Positions 23,355 to 32,463 are shown, numbered from the stretch's first letter. The stretch: 33,065 nt of DNA from Gallionella sp. (GCA_013141315.1 JABFRF010000043.1:1-33065), one strand, 5' to 3'. Program-made: numbers and translations. The notes: a model not told the origin generated them from the letters alone.

Positions 23355-25925
23355 ATGGATAAAGTTATAACACTTCAAGACATTACGATTGCGCATCATC
23401 GAAAAAGCGATGATGCAATTCAAACCCTTGAGCAGCACCTGCTTGGTGTTGCAAACAAATCTTGCCTATACGCAAAAAAATTGAATCTGGAAGACCAGGG
23501 GGAGTTGATTGGCCTTCTCCATGACCTAGGAAAATACAGTCTGGCATTTCAGTCCTACATCAAATCTGCCGTCGGCTTGCTCAATCAAGATGAGGATGAA
23601 GAGTTTGTTGATGCAGTGGGCTTGAAGGGCAAGATTGACCATTCCACGGCAGGTGCACAGCTGATCTGGCAAGAACTCTCGAAGCAGGGGCAGCTTGGAC
23701 AGATTGTTGGTCAAATCCTTTCTCTATGTGTTGCGTCTCACCACTCTGGCCTGATTGATTGCTTGTCGTCTGACACAAACAGCTTGGGCGAAGACGTATT
23801 CAGCAGGCGCATGAACAAGGTTACGGAGCGCACTCATTTACAAGAATCACTTACCAAGGCTGATGCTTCGATTCTTTCACGAGCAAAGGCACTGACCGGC
23901 AAGCCGAACATGATTCCCGCAATGCAGGCGGCACTTGCAAAAATCATACGATTAGCCCCAATCAAGAATGACAAAAGCACGGTGGTTCAACAGCAGTTCG
24001 GCTTGCTAGTGCGTTTTTTGTTTAGTTGCCTGATTGATGCAGACCGTGTTGATTCAGCAGATTTTGAAAGTCCAAAAGCTGCAAAATTAAGGGCGAACGG
24101 TCAATACACTGAATGGAATGCCTTGTGTGAACGCTTGGAAAACCACCTTTCCTTGCTTACCCCCTTAAAGGACATTGATTATCTTCGTAGTGATATTTCC
24201 AACCACTGTCACAATGCCGCAACTCGCGCCAAAGGTATCTATACCCTGACTGTCCCCACGGGCGGAGGAAAAACCCTCGCCAGCCTGCGTTTCGCACTAC
24301 ACCACGCGAAAATGCACAAGATGGATCGAGTGATTTACGTCATTCCGTTCACATCCATCATTGATCAAAATGCGGATGTAACAAGAGAAGTGCTTGAGCC
24401 AAATAGTTTTTGCTGGTTAAAAAAATCGTATAAGTCAAATTGCAACCATGCAGATTGGGCGGCACTTGAACCACGTGGCGTGGAATCTGGCAGTGTCGTT
24501 CTCGAACACCATTCCAACCTAACGCCAGAAGAGCAAAGTTGGCGCGGGAAAATTCTGGCGGAGAACTGGGATGCGCCCGTCATTTACACCACGAGCGTGC
24601 AATTACTGGAAACTCTTTTTGGTGCTGGTACGCGCGGCGCACGTCGGATGCATCAGCTAGCCAATACCGTGCTGATCTTCGATGAAATCCAAACGCTGCC
24701 AGTTAACTGTGTTCACTTGTTTAACAACGCCATCAATTTTTTAGTCGAACAGTGCGGGAGTACCGTTGTTCTGTGTACCGCCACCCAACCGTTACTCGAT
24801 CAAGTTAACGTCGAGAAAGGTGCGCTCAGAATACCAGCGGGTAATGAACTGATGCACGATGTAAAAAAGTTGTTCGATGAACTGAAGCGGGTCGAGGTAA
24901 AAAACCGGCGCAAGCCCGGCGGCTGGACAAATGACGAGATTGCCGCACTGGCAATGGAAGAGACGCGGCGCGCCGGTAGTTGTTTAGTAATCGTCAACAC
25001 CAAGAATGCCGCACAAACCTTATACCGTTTATGCCAGCAACCGGACGGCATCCCGCTCTACCACTTGAGCACAAGCATGTGCCCGACACATCGCAGAGCG
25101 ATATTGGCCGAGATACGAGAGCGCTTGGAGCAACAACTACCCGTGCTTTGCTTCAGCACTCAACTGATTGAAGCAGGAGTAGATGTCGATTTTGGTTCTG
25201 TCATTCGCTTCACAGCAGGATTGGATTCAATCGCTCAAGCGGCAGGACGCTGTAACCGCAACGGCCTGCGCGATATTGGAACTGTGCATGTGGTCAATCC
25301 CCAGGATGAGCGCATTGAAATGTTGCAGGATATTTGTATCGGGCGAGACAAGGCTGAACGTGTACTGGACGAATACGAAGATAACCCACTCCAGTTCGGA
25401 AACGACCGAATTGGCCTCGAAGCAATGAAACGCTACTACACCTACTATTTCTTTGCTCGACAAGACGAGATGGATTACCCGCTCTCTGACAAAACTATCG
25501 GACACACAGATACCCTGCTCAACCTGCTTTCAGGAAATTCATTAGCTGTACGTGATTATGGTAAAAAAGCTGGGCACGAACCCAACATCTACCTACGCCA
25601 ATCTTTTATGTCTGCCGCCAAGGCATTCAAGGCCATTGATGCGCCGACTCAAGGTGTCATCGTGCAATATGGCAAAGAGGGACAAGCAATCGTCGCCGAA
25701 CTTTGCGCGGCTTATCTGCCGGACAAGGAATTCGATATGCTGCGCCGTGCGCAGCAATTTACCGTCAATGTCTTCCCCAATGTTTTGGATCGACTGACCA
25801 AAGCGGGGGCAGTGCGGGAAATACAAGAAGGAACGGGCATCCTGTATCTTGATTACCGTTACTACAGCGACGAATTTGGACTGAGCGAAACACCCGTGAG
25901 AAATATGGAGGCATTGAATGCTTAA
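23355..25925 (+). CDS. cas3: CRISPR-associated helicase/nuclease Cas3 (type I-C, HD fused)
   Basis: Cas3 is recruited by Cascade bound to a target and shreds DNA by ATP-driven unwinding and an HD nuclease. The 856-aa protein has an N-terminal HD domain (LLHDLGK with His56-Asp57, a DHSTAGAQL segment, CVASHHSGL) and a C-terminal SF2 helicase with motif I PTGGGKT (301-307), motif II DEIQ (443-446), TAT in motif III and a motif VI region QAAGRCNRNG. Length suits a fused I-C Cas3. The start is the ATG that opens MDKVITLQDI; no clear ribosome-binding site. The stop overlaps cas5c by 8 nt. Confidence 0.95.
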   Translation: MDKVITLQDITIAHHRKSDDAIQTLEQHLLGVANKSCLYAKKLNLEDQGELIGLLHDLGKYSLAFQSYIKSAVGLLNQDEDEEFVDAVGLKGKIDHSTAGAQLIWQELSKQGQLGQIVGQILSLCVASHHSGLIDCLSSDTNSLGEDVFSRRMNKVTERTHLQESLTKADASILSRAKALTGKPNMIPAMQAALAKIIRLAPIKNDKSTVVQQQFGLLVRFLFSCLIDADRVDSADFESPKAAKLRANGQYTEWNALCERLENHLSLLTPLKDIDYLRSDISNHCHNAATRAKGIYTLTVPTGGGKTLASLRFALHHAKMHKMDRVIYVIPFTSIIDQNADVTREVLEPNSFCWLKKSYKSNCNHADWAALEPRGVESGSVVLEHHSNLTPEEQSWRGKILAENWDAPVIYTTSVQLLETLFGAGTRGARRMHQLANTVLIFDEIQTLPVNCVHLFNNAINFLVEQCGSTVVLCTATQPLLDQVNVEKGALRIPAGNELMHDVKKLFDELKRVEVKNRRKPGGWTNDEIAALAMEETRRAGSCLVIVNTKNAAQTLYRLCQQPDGIPLYHLSTSMCPTHRRAILAEIRERLEQQLPVLCFSTQLIEAGVDVDFGSVIRFTAGLDSIAQAAGRCNRNGLRDIGTVHVVNPQDERIEMLQDICIGRDKAERVLDEYEDNPLQFGNDRIGLEAMKRYYTYYFFARQDEMDYPLSDKTIGHTDTLLNLLSGNSLAVRDYGKKAGHEPNIYLRQSFMSAAKAFKAIDAPTQGVIVQYGKEGQAIVAELCAAYLPDKEFDMLRRAQQFTVNVFPNVLDRLTKAGAVREIQEGTGILYLDYRYYSDEFGLSETPVRNMEALNA

Positions 25926-26634
25926 ACGAAATAGCATCGAATTTAAGGTCTGGGCGCGACATGCCCTGTTCACCGACCCGCTGACTCGCATCGGCGGTGA
26001 GAAATGTTCTTATCACATTCCCACCTTCGAGGCACTTAAAGGCATTGCCAAGTCAATTTACTGGAAGCCAACCTTCATCTGGGTCATTGATGAAGTAAGA
26101 GTGATGAAGCGCATCCGCACACAGACCAAAGGCACCAAGCCTTTGGAATTTGGCGGCGGCAACTCCTTGGCCATTTACACATTCCTATCTGACGTGGAAT
26201 ACCAAGTACGCGCTCATTTCGAGTGGAATGAACACCGCCCCGAATTGGCGGATGACCGGAATGAAGCAAAACATCACATCGTAGCCAAGCGAATGCTTGA
26301 ACGTGGCGGTCGCCAAGACATTTTTCTTGGGACACGGGATTGCCAAGGATATGTCGAACCCTGCGTGTTCGGCTCTGGAAGCAGCCCTTACGATGGCGAA
26401 GGCAAATTGGCTTTCGGCTTAATGTTTCATGGCTTCGACTATCCCGACGAAATCGGCGAGGAAAAGCTTTATGCCAGATTTACCCGACCAACGATGGTTG
26501 ACGGAAAAATCCTATTTGAACGCCCGCAGGACTGTACGGTGCGCAAGTTCGTTCGCGACATGGGCAAAAAAATGTTCACCAAGGATCGCAATCTTCTCGA
26601 CGTAGAAACCGAAGAGTCACGGCTGGAGGTTTGA
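25918..26634 (+). CDS. cas5c: Type I-C Cascade subunit and crRNA endonuclease Cas5c
   Basis: In type I-C, Cas5c (also Cas5d) cuts the pre-crRNA, replacing Cas6, and stays bound to the 5' handle. The 238-aa sequence opens VWARHALFTDPLTRIGGEK, typical of the family. A Tyr48 and Lys118-His119 (EAKHHIVAKRML) stand where the Bacillus halodurans enzyme has its catalytic Tyr46, Lys116 and His117, from memory. GGAGG precedes the start by 7 nt. It overlaps the cas3 stop. Confidence 0.94.
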   Translation: MLKRNSIEFKVWARHALFTDPLTRIGGEKCSYHIPTFEALKGIAKSIYWKPTFIWVIDEVRVMKRIRTQTKGTKPLEFGGGNSLAIYTFLSDVEYQVRAHFEWNEHRPELADDRNEAKHHIVAKRMLERGGRQDIFLGTRDCQGYVEPCVFGSGSSPYDGEGKLAFGLMFHGFDYPDEIGEEKLYARFTRPTMVDGKILFERPQDCTVRKFVRDMGKKMFTKDRNLLDVETEESRLEV

Positions 26635-26635
26635 C

Positions 26636-28591
26636 ATGAGCTGGATTCAGAAACTTTACGAGACATATGAGCAGTGCAAGGGTAATGAGCCTCCCGGCTC
26701 AGTCCCTTTGATGCCTATCAGCCATACACCGCAGCAAGCACACATCGAAATTACGCTCGATGTCGCGGGCAATTTTAAAGGTGCCAAAATTGTCCCCAAA
26801 GAGGAAACCATCATACCGGCCACCGAAAAATCAGCAGGTAGGGCTGGCGCAGTATGCGCACCTCACGCGCTGTGCGACAAACTCCATTATTGCGCCAAAG
26901 ACTATCCAAACTTTGGCGGGAAAAAACTTCCCTTTTTCAATGAATATGAGCGGCAGCTATCAGCGTGGTGTAACTCAGTATTCAGCCATCCTAAAGCTCG
27001 CGCCATCCTTGCATATGTAAGCAACAACGGTGTTGTGGCCGACTTGGTTAGAGAACGGATTATCCATATTGGAACAGATGGGAAACTGCTTACCCGGTGG
27101 GGTAGCGAGGATGACACACCAGAGATTTTTCGTTTACTCACAGCAAAGGATGGGGAACGAGACCAAGGAGACGCATTTATCCGCTGGCATGTCAGGGAAG
27201 GAAACAATCCATGCTCTGCGGTTTGGGAAGACAATTCCCTGCAAGATGCGTGGGGATTGTTTGATGCCAGCATAAAAGATACGAAAGGTGTGTGCATAGT
27301 TACCGGTGAGCTAGACGCATCGCTCGCGGTAAATCATCCAAAGAGAATTCGTCATGCTGGAGATGGCGCAAAACTGATTAGTGCAAATGACGATACTGGC
27401 TATACATTTCGTGGGCGATTTACTGATAAAACTGGTCAGCAAGCCTGCGGTGTCAGTTATGCCGTGACCCAGAAAGCCCACAACGCCTTGCGCTGGCTGA
27501 TCGGTCGGCAAGCATATCGTAGCGGCAGTAATTTCGTTGTCGTCACATGGTCGGTTGCTGGCAAGCCCGTACCCGACCCATTCAAGGACTCTCGTTCCCT
27601 GATTCTGGGTAGCGGAGAACCGCCCGCCGAAGCCGCCCAAACCGAGCAATTAGATGTAGGCGATGTTGGTCAAGCTTTTGCAATCAGGCTGCGCAAGGCA
27701 ATTGCGGGTTACGGTGCGAAGCTATCCCCTACCGAAGACATCGTCGTCATGGGCTTGGACTCTGCAACTCCAGGCCGCATGGCTATCACCTTCTATCGCG
27801 AACTTAAAGGTTCCGACTTCCTGAATCGCGTGCAGCGTTGGCATGAGCAATATGCTTGGCAGCAAAACTTTGGCAAAGACTCAAAGTTTGTTGGCGCTCC
27901 AGCCCCGCGAGACATCGCCGAGGCTGCATTCGCAACGCGAATGGGGGACAGCGGTGAGTTGCGCATTGACGAAAAACTTCTCAAAACGACGATCGAACGG
28001 ATACTGCCATGCATAGTCGATGGTCGCGATCTGCCACGCGACCTCGTCGATTCAGTTTCCCGTAGAACTTGTAACCGCATTGGGCTGAAATACTGGGAAT
28101 GGGAGAAGCGTTTAGGCATTGCCTGTGCCTTGTTTAGAGGTTATTACACAGAAAGGGAATATCAAATGACATTGGAAATTGACCGGACATCACGGGACTA
28201 CCTTTATGGTCGCTTACTAGCCATTGCAGAAAATATTGAAAATTTCGCGCTGACAAAAGCCGAGAAAAACAGGGAAACAACGGCTGCAAGACTGATGCAG
28301 CGATTTTCAGATAGGCCATATTCCACATGGCGAAATATCGAGTTGGCCTTAACCCCCTATAAATCGCGATTACGTTCATCTGAGATGGGCGCTGGCTTCC
28401 TTGTCAAAAGGGGAAAGCTACTGGATGAGGTTCTATGTGCATTTCAGCACGATGACTTTATCAATGACCGAACCTTATCCGGCGAATTCCTGCTGGGCTA
28501 CCACTGTCAGCGCCAAGCGCTGCATCCACCAAAGTCAGGCAAAACGGAGGTTCCTGCCTCAGACGACAATTCCACAAACACAGACAACTAA
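26636..28591 (+). CDS. cas8c: Type I-C Cascade large subunit Cas8c
   Basis: Cas8c (Csd1) is the PAM-recognising large subunit. The 651-aa protein shows the family's opening (MSWIQKLYETYEQC), a core with AVTQKAHNALRWLIGRQA, TPGRMAITFYREL and a helical C-terminal domain (about 500-651). GGAGG lies 7 nt before ATG 26636 and the gene starts 1 nt after cas5c. The C-terminal part is likely also made as separate Cas11c from an internal start (see that entry). Confidence 0.94.
   Translation: MSWIQKLYETYEQCKGNEPPGSVPLMPISHTPQQAHIEITLDVAGNFKGAKIVPKEETIIPATEKSAGRAGAVCAPHALCDKLHYCAKDYPNFGGKKLPFFNEYERQLSAWCNSVFSHPKARAILAYVSNNGVVADLVRERIIHIGTDGKLLTRWGSEDDTPEIFRLLTAKDGERDQGDAFIRWHVREGNNPCSAVWEDNSLQDAWGLFDASIKDTKGVCIVTGELDASLAVNHPKRIRHAGDGAKLISANDDTGYTFRGRFTDKTGQQACGVSYAVTQKAHNALRWLIGRQAYRSGSNFVVVTWSVAGKPVPDPFKDSRSLILGSGEPPAEAAQTEQLDVGDVGQAFAIRLRKAIAGYGAKLSPTEDIVVMGLDSATPGRMAITFYRELKGSDFLNRVQRWHEQYAWQQNFGKDSKFVGAPAPRDIAEAAFATRMGDSGELRIDEKLLKTTIERILPCIVDGRDLPRDLVDSVSRRTCNRIGLKYWEWEKRLGIACALFRGYYTEREYQMTLEIDRTSRDYLYGRLLAIAENIENFALTKAEKNRETTAARLMQRFSDRPYSTWRNIELALTPYKSRLRSSEMGAGFLVKRGKLLDEVLCAFQHDDFINDRTLSGEFLLGYHCQRQALHPPKSGKTEVPASDDNSTNTDN
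28166..28591 (+). CDS. cas11c: Predicted internal Cas11c (small subunit) within cas8c
   Basis: Type I-C systems are known to make the small subunit Cas11c by internal initiation inside cas8c. Here the in-frame ATG at codon 511 (28166) follows GAAAGGG with an 8-nt spacer and opens a helical 141-aa product starting MTLEIDRTSRDYLYGRLLAI. Position and size match expectation, but other internal starts cannot be ruled out from sequence alone. Confidence 0.55.
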   Translation: MTLEIDRTSRDYLYGRLLAIAENIENFALTKAEKNRETTAARLMQRFSDRPYSTWRNIELALTPYKSRLRSSEMGAGFLVKRGKLLDEVLCAFQHDDFINDRTLSGEFLLGYHCQRQALHPPKSGKTEVPASDDNSTNTDN

Positions 28592-28610
28592 TCGACCAGG
28601 AGACAACAAC

Positions 28611-29516
28611 ATGAGCACATTGCAAAATAAGATCGACTTCGCCGTAATTCTTCGCGTAAAAAATGCCAACCCGAACGGTGACCCACTCAACAGCAACCGC
28701 CCCCGCACCAACTATGAAAACTTCGGTGAAATCACTGACGTTTGCATCAAACGAAAACTTCGGGATCGGCTGGTTGAGCGGTTTACAAACCTCGGTGGCA
28801 AAGAGGGTAAGGCCGAAGCAAAAGGCCAAGCCGTGTTCGTTCAGTCGGATGATCGAAAAATCGACGATGCCACCAGCTTGCGCGACAGGGCTGAAAAGTT
28901 CTTCAAGTCCATTGGAAAAACGCTTGGCGCGGATGAGACGGTGAATCTCGCTTGCGCACAATGGATTGATGTACGCGCTTTCGGCCAACTATTCGCATTA
29001 TCCAAAAAGAAGGGCAAGAAAGCCGAAGGGGGGAGTGATGAAGAAGGCGATACCGGAATTTCCATCGGCATCCGTGGGCCGGTGACTGTTCAGTCTGCAT
29101 TCAGCCTGACCCCTATCGACATCAGCAGCACGCAGATTACCAAAAGCGTGAACGGTGAAGACACCAAAGATGGCAAAAGAAGTTCCGACACGATGGGTAT
29201 GAAACACCGCGTAGATCAGGGCATCTATGTTTTCTATGGCAGCATGAATCCACAACTTGCGGAGAAAACAAAATTCAGCGACGAAGATGCACAAGCTATC
29301 AAAGAAATCTTGCCTAAGCTGTTTGAAAATGATGAATCCAGCGCCCGTCCTGCGGGCAGCATGGAAGTTATCAAAGTGCTTTGGTGGAAACACAACTGCA
29401 AATCGGGACAGTATTCCTCATCCAAAGTACACCGTAGTTTGACGGTTCAATCCGATGGAAACATCCAGCTTGGCACACTTGATGGCATGAGTCCTGACGT
29501 TATTGATGGCTTCTGA
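28611..29516 (+). CDS. cas7c: Type I-C Cascade backbone subunit Cas7c
   Basis: Cas7c (Csd2) polymerises along the crRNA spacer. The 301-aa protein starts MSTLQNKIDFAVILRVKNANPNGDPL, here shown by its parts KIDFAVILRVKNANPNGDPL and the later RPRTNYENFGEITDVCIKRK, both characteristic. An internal GIRGPVTVQSAFSLTPIDI is the conserved core, and the C-terminus has KVLWWKHNCKSGQYSSSKVH. ATG 28611 is preceded by AGGAG; the longer open frame to 28401 overlaps cas8c and is not needed. It lies 19 nt after cas8c. Confidence 0.95.
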   Translation: MSTLQNKIDFAVILRVKNANPNGDPLNSNRPRTNYENFGEITDVCIKRKLRDRLVERFTNLGGKEGKAEAKGQAVFVQSDDRKIDDATSLRDRAEKFFKSIGKTLGADETVNLACAQWIDVRAFGQLFALSKKKGKKAEGGSDEEGDTGISIGIRGPVTVQSAFSLTPIDISSTQITKSVNGEDTKDGKRSSDTMGMKHRVDQGIYVFYGSMNPQLAEKTKFSDEDAQAIKEILPKLFENDESSARPAGSMEVIKVLWWKHNCKSGQYSSSKVHRSLTVQSDGNIQLGTLDGMSPDVIDGF

Positions 29517-29531
29517 TATAGGGGACAATGA

Positions 29532-29810
29532 ATGAGAAGCGATACCCCTCTCTATCTTATGTTAGCCAGCGCAGGCGGTCTGTTGGTGTTTATACTCACC
29601 ACCGACTGGCCGCGCCATGGCACATTATCTCTGCGCCATGCCGCTTGTTCTTTTGCCAAATCCGCCGGAATCACGCCTGCAACTACCGATACCGGTTGTA
29701 CTCTGGAAGGAAAATACGACATTGGGTGGAGTTTCACTGAAGTGCGCCTGCCCAACAAACAAAAACTGCTCATCAGCAATGCCGAGATTAGCGGCATAGT
29801 GCGAAAATGA
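29532..29810 (+). CDS. Unrecognised small membrane-anchored protein in the cas operon
   Basis: I do not recognise this 92-aa protein. Residues 7-23 (LYLMLASAGGLLVFILT) form a single membrane anchor or uncleaved signal, followed by a soluble domain with two cysteines (HAACSFAKSAG and TGCTLEGKYDIGW). GGGGA at 29521-29525 is 6 nt before ATG 29532, so the start is supported; another ATG at 29528 in a different frame has poorer spacing. It starts 15 nt after cas7c, so it is read with the cas operon, where standard I-C loci have cas4 instead. Confidence 0.6.
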   Translation: MRSDTPLYLMLASAGGLLVFILTTDWPRHGTLSLRHAACSFAKSAGITPATTDTGCTLEGKYDIGWSFTEVRLPNKQKLLISNAEISGIVRK

Positions 29811-29867
29811 TTGTTGTGATAGGGTATGCGCAAACACTTAAGCGCACGCAGCATAAGGAGAACACAC

Positions 29868-30077
29868 ATGCAATACGCTGACATCATCGCAAGGGAGGCC
29901 GATTCGCTCCCCGTGGAAAAACAGGCTGAGGTACTCGATTTCATCGAGTTCCTGAAAGCCAGGCAAAGCCGTGCCACAACTCCCATGACGATTACGGAAA
30001 TCGAGGCGTTCTTCCGCAGTTTCAAAGTAGATACGAGTGACTACAAGTTCGACAGGGGAGAAGCCAATGCACGCTAA
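29868..30077 (+). CDS. DUF2281-like small protein (putative antitoxin)
   Basis: This 69-aa protein has the DUF2281 pattern SLPVEKQAEVLDFIEFLKAR, found in small proteins near toxin-antitoxin genes. The rest (TITEIEAFFRSFKVDTSDYK) is acidic and aromatic, which could wrap a partner. AAGGAG at 29855-29860 stands 7 nt before ATG 29868. Its end overlaps the MNT gene by 11 nt. In this family the role as antitoxin is a prediction. Confidence 0.75.
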   Translation: MQYADIIAREADSLPVEKQAEVLDFIEFLKARQSRATTPMTITEIEAFFRSFKVDTSDYKFDRGEANAR

Positions 30078-30414
30078 GGTGTTCAGTAACGAAGAGGGAC
30101 TGCTCCAACAAATGGTACAAACCATCGTCAGTGAAGTCGCACCAGAGACGATTATTCTCTTTGGTTCGCGTGCGCGCGGTGATGCCCGCTCCGATTCCGA
30201 CGTAGATTTGCTGGTAATAGAAAAAGAACCCTTTTCACCGCAACGCAGCCGTCGTAAAGAGATGGCGCGCCTGCAAATGGCATTGCGAAATCTGCCCCTT
30301 TCAAAAGACATTCTCTTGTATAGCCGAGACGAGTTCGAGTACTGGCGGAATTCGTTGAATCATCTGGTTGGGCGTGCAGGACGTGAGGGGAGAGTTTTGC
30401 ATGGCCGACTTTGA
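30067..30414 (+). CDS. MNT-family nucleotidyltransferase (module inside cas operon)
   Basis: This 115-aa nucleotidyltransferase has an intact GSx10DxD motif (Gly33-Ser34, Asp45-Val-Asp47 in GSRARGDARSDSDVD). It is more closely like the MNT enzymes paired with PF05168 HEPN proteins than like the mntA gene at 21625. AGGGGAG precedes ATG 30067 by about 6 nt. It overlaps the DUF2281 gene by 11 nt and the HEPN gene by 14 nt, so the three are coupled in translation. Confidence 0.9.
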   Translation: MHAKVFSNEEGLLQQMVQTIVSEVAPETIILFGSRARGDARSDSDVDLLVIEKEPFSPQRSRRKEMARLQMALRNLPLSKDILLYSRDEFEYWRNSLNHLVGRAGREGRVLHGRL

Positions 30415-30802
30415 ACATGCCCGCGCCCTGTTACGCATGGCGCATAAGGATTTCAATGCACTGACGGGTATGTTGGATAAGGCTTTATTTGCCGATGAAA
30501 TTTTCGGATTCCATGTTCAACAGGCGGTAGAGAAAGCTTTGAAAGCTTGGCTCTGCGCTTATGATGTTATTTACCCACCAACGCACGATCTGGCGCGCTT
30601 GCTGACTCTGCTGGAAAAAGCCGGGGCGGATATTGAAGAATTCTGGCCGCTGGTTCAGTTCACCATTTTTGCAGTTCAGGCACGCTACGAAGAAGGTCTT
30701 ACCGAGTTGGATGAGCCGATTGATCGTGCTGCCGAAATTCAAAATGTCTCTGACTTGTTAACGCGCGTCGAAAAATTGATTGTCGCAAAATCCCTTGGCT
30801 GA
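30401..30802 (+). CDS. HEPN-domain protein partner of the MNT gene
   Basis: This 133-aa protein is a PF05168-type HEPN domain, shown by FHVQQAVEKALKAWLCAYDV and PPTHDLARLL. It lacks an RX4-6H RNase motif at the expected C-terminal helix; the only match (Arg8 to His15) lies in the first helix and is probably chance. So it may serve as a substrate-binding or regulatory partner of the MNT enzyme and not as an RNase toxin. GAGGGGAG lies upstream of ATG 30401. Its stop overlaps the proposed cas4 start. Confidence 0.88.
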   Translation: MADFEHARALLRMAHKDFNALTGMLDKALFADEIFGFHVQQAVEKALKAWLCAYDVIYPPTHDLARLLTLLEKAGADIEEFWPLVQFTIFAVQARYEEGLTELDEPIDRAAEIQNVSDLLTRVEKLIVAKSLG

Positions 30803-31418
30803 CGATGATCCCATCATGCTTTCCGCGCTCCAGCATTGGAGTTATTGCCCTCGCCAGTGCGCCCTGATTCATGTTGAGCAGGCATTCGATGAGAACGTCC
30901 ACACCATGCGCGGCAATGCGGCGCACGAGCGAGTGGATTATCCCGGATTTGAAACCTTCGAGGGTGTACGTGCCGAGCGGGCTTTGCCAGTGTGGTCGGA
31001 TAAGTTGGGGCTAATCGGCAAATGTGATGTGGTGGAGTTTCATCCCGACGGGCGCATTTATCCGGTGGAATACAAACATGGCAAAAAACGCGAAAAGTCC
31101 CATGACGATATTCAGCTTGCCGCGCAGGCAATGTGCTTGGAAGAAATGACAGGCAAGGTCATCACACACGGTGCGATTTATCACCACGGTTCGCGGCGCA
31201 GGCGTGAGGTGGCGATTACGCAGGAATTGCGTAACAAGGTGGTAGAGACCGTCAGTGCCATTCGCGCCATGATGAATTCCGGCAAACTGCCATCGCCTGC
31301 AAACGATGCGCGTTGCAAGGAGTGCTCGCTGAAAGAAATCTGTCAGCCACAGGTTATCGCTGAACATGCAATACAGTGTGGCCTGTTGCAAAATTTGTTC
31401 AAGCCAGAGGTGCTATAA
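30795..31418 (+). CDS. cas4: CRISPR adaptation exonuclease Cas4
   Basis: Cas4 trims prespacers and selects the PAM end in complex with Cas1. The 207-aa protein shows ISALQH-like opening MLSALQHWSYCPRQCALIHV, the RecB-type nuclease motif (CDVVEFHPDGRIYPVEYKHG) and C-terminal cysteines for an Fe-S cluster (DARCKECSLKEIC). The start is uncertain: TTG 30795 gives a normal family N-terminus and overlaps the HEPN stop; TTG 30780 and ATG 30816 are alternatives, and none has a clear ribosome-binding site, which suggests coupling to HEPN translation. Confidence 0.93.
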   Translation: MADDDPIMLSALQHWSYCPRQCALIHVEQAFDENVHTMRGNAAHERVDYPGFETFEGVRAERALPVWSDKLGLIGKCDVVEFHPDGRIYPVEYKHGKKREKSHDDIQLAAQAMCLEEMTGKVITHGAIYHHGSRRRREVAITQELRNKVVETVSAIRAMMNSGKLPSPANDARCKECSLKEICQPQVIAEHAIQCGLLQNLFKPEVL

Positions 31419-31420
31419 AA

Positions 31421-32458
31421 ATGGCGCGTCATATTCAAAACACCCTGTATGTGATGACCCCGAACTCCTACCTCCATCTGGAGAATGACACCTTGCGCGT
31501 GGATGTGGAGCGCGAGAAAAAGCTGCAAGTGCCTCTGCATCATCTGGGCAGTGTGGTGTGTTTGGGCAATATCATGCTCTCCCCCGCGTTGATGCACCGC
31601 TGTGCTGATGACGGCATTAGCTTGGTGTTGCTAAACAATCACGGGCGATTCAAAGCGCGGCTGGAAGGCTCAGTATCCGGCAATATCTTGCTGCGGCAGG
31701 CACAGCATCGCTTGGCACTAGATGAGAAATTTTCACTGAGCATTGCGCAAAGTGCCATTGCTGGAAAATTACGCAATAGCCGCCAAGTCTTGCTGCGCGG
31801 CGCGCGCGAAGCAGGTGATGAAGAAGATAGCAGCATGCTGACAGCCACTGCGGACATGCTTTCAAACTCGTTGCGCAATCTGCCGCACGCCCCCGATTTG
31901 GACGTACTACGCGGCATTGAAGGTGATGCGGCAAAAAATTACTTCGCCGCGTTACCGTTGTTGGTTAAGCGCGAGGCACGCGATAAATTCACGATGGATG
32001 GGCGTACTCGGCGACCGCCACGCGACCGATTCAACGCGCTTCTTTCGTTTCTCTACTCTATGTTGATGAACGACTGCCGGTCTGCGCTTGAGGCTGTCGG
32101 TCTCGATCCCCAGCTTGGCTTTCTGCATACCGTGCGTCCCGGACGAGCCGCACTTGCGCTGGACTTGATGGAAGAGTTTCGCGCTATTTTCGCCGACCGA
32201 CTGGCATTGACGCTGATTAACCGAGGGCAAATCAGCTCAAATGATTTTGCCGAACGTGAAGGCGGCGCGGTGCTGCTCGAAGGCGATGCGCGCCGTACCG
32301 TGGTAGTCGCGTATCAGGAGCGAAAACAAGAAGAAGTAATGCACCCGTTGTTAGAAACCAAAGTACCGATTGGGCTGCTACCATTATTGCAAGCGCGCTT
32401 CATGGCGCGCACCCTGCGTGGCGATATGGAAGGCTACCTTCCGTTTCTTTACCGTTAA
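31421..32458 (+). CDS. cas1: CRISPR integrase Cas1 (type I-C)
   Basis: Cas1 integrates new spacers at the leader end of the array. The 345-aa sequence starts [20 protein letters not shown] and has the catalytic-region hallmarks [20 protein letters not shown] and a following [15 protein letters not shown]. Length is normal for the I-C subtype. ATG 31421 is 2 nt after cas4; the longer open frame to 31376 overlaps cas4 and is not needed. Confidence 0.95.
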   Translation: MARHIQNTLYVMTPNSYLHLENDTLRVDVEREKKLQVPLHHLGSVVCLGNIMLSPALMHRCADDGISLVLLNNHGRFKARLEGSVSGNILLRQAQHRLALDEKFSLSIAQSAIAGKLRNSRQVLLRGAREAGDEEDSSMLTATADMLSNSLRNLPHAPDLDVLRGIEGDAAKNYFAALPLLVKREARDKFTMDGRTRRPPRDRFNALLSFLYSMLMNDCRSALEAVGLDPQLGFLHTVRPGRAALALDLMEEFRAIFADRLALTLINRGQISSNDFAEREGGAVLLEGDARRTVVVAYQERKQEEVMHPLLETKVPIGLLPLLQARFMARTLRGDMEGYLPFLYR

Positions 32459-32463
32459 ACACT

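Noticed and set aside
24980-25171. Small open frame within cas3 on the same strand
   Set aside because: It lies in another frame of strongly supported cas3 with no ribosome-binding site and no family resemblance.
28401-28610. Longer N-terminus for cas7c
   Set aside because: The extension overlaps cas8c by nearly 200 bases and has no resemblance to Cas7, while ATG 28611 has a ribosome-binding site and the family's usual start.
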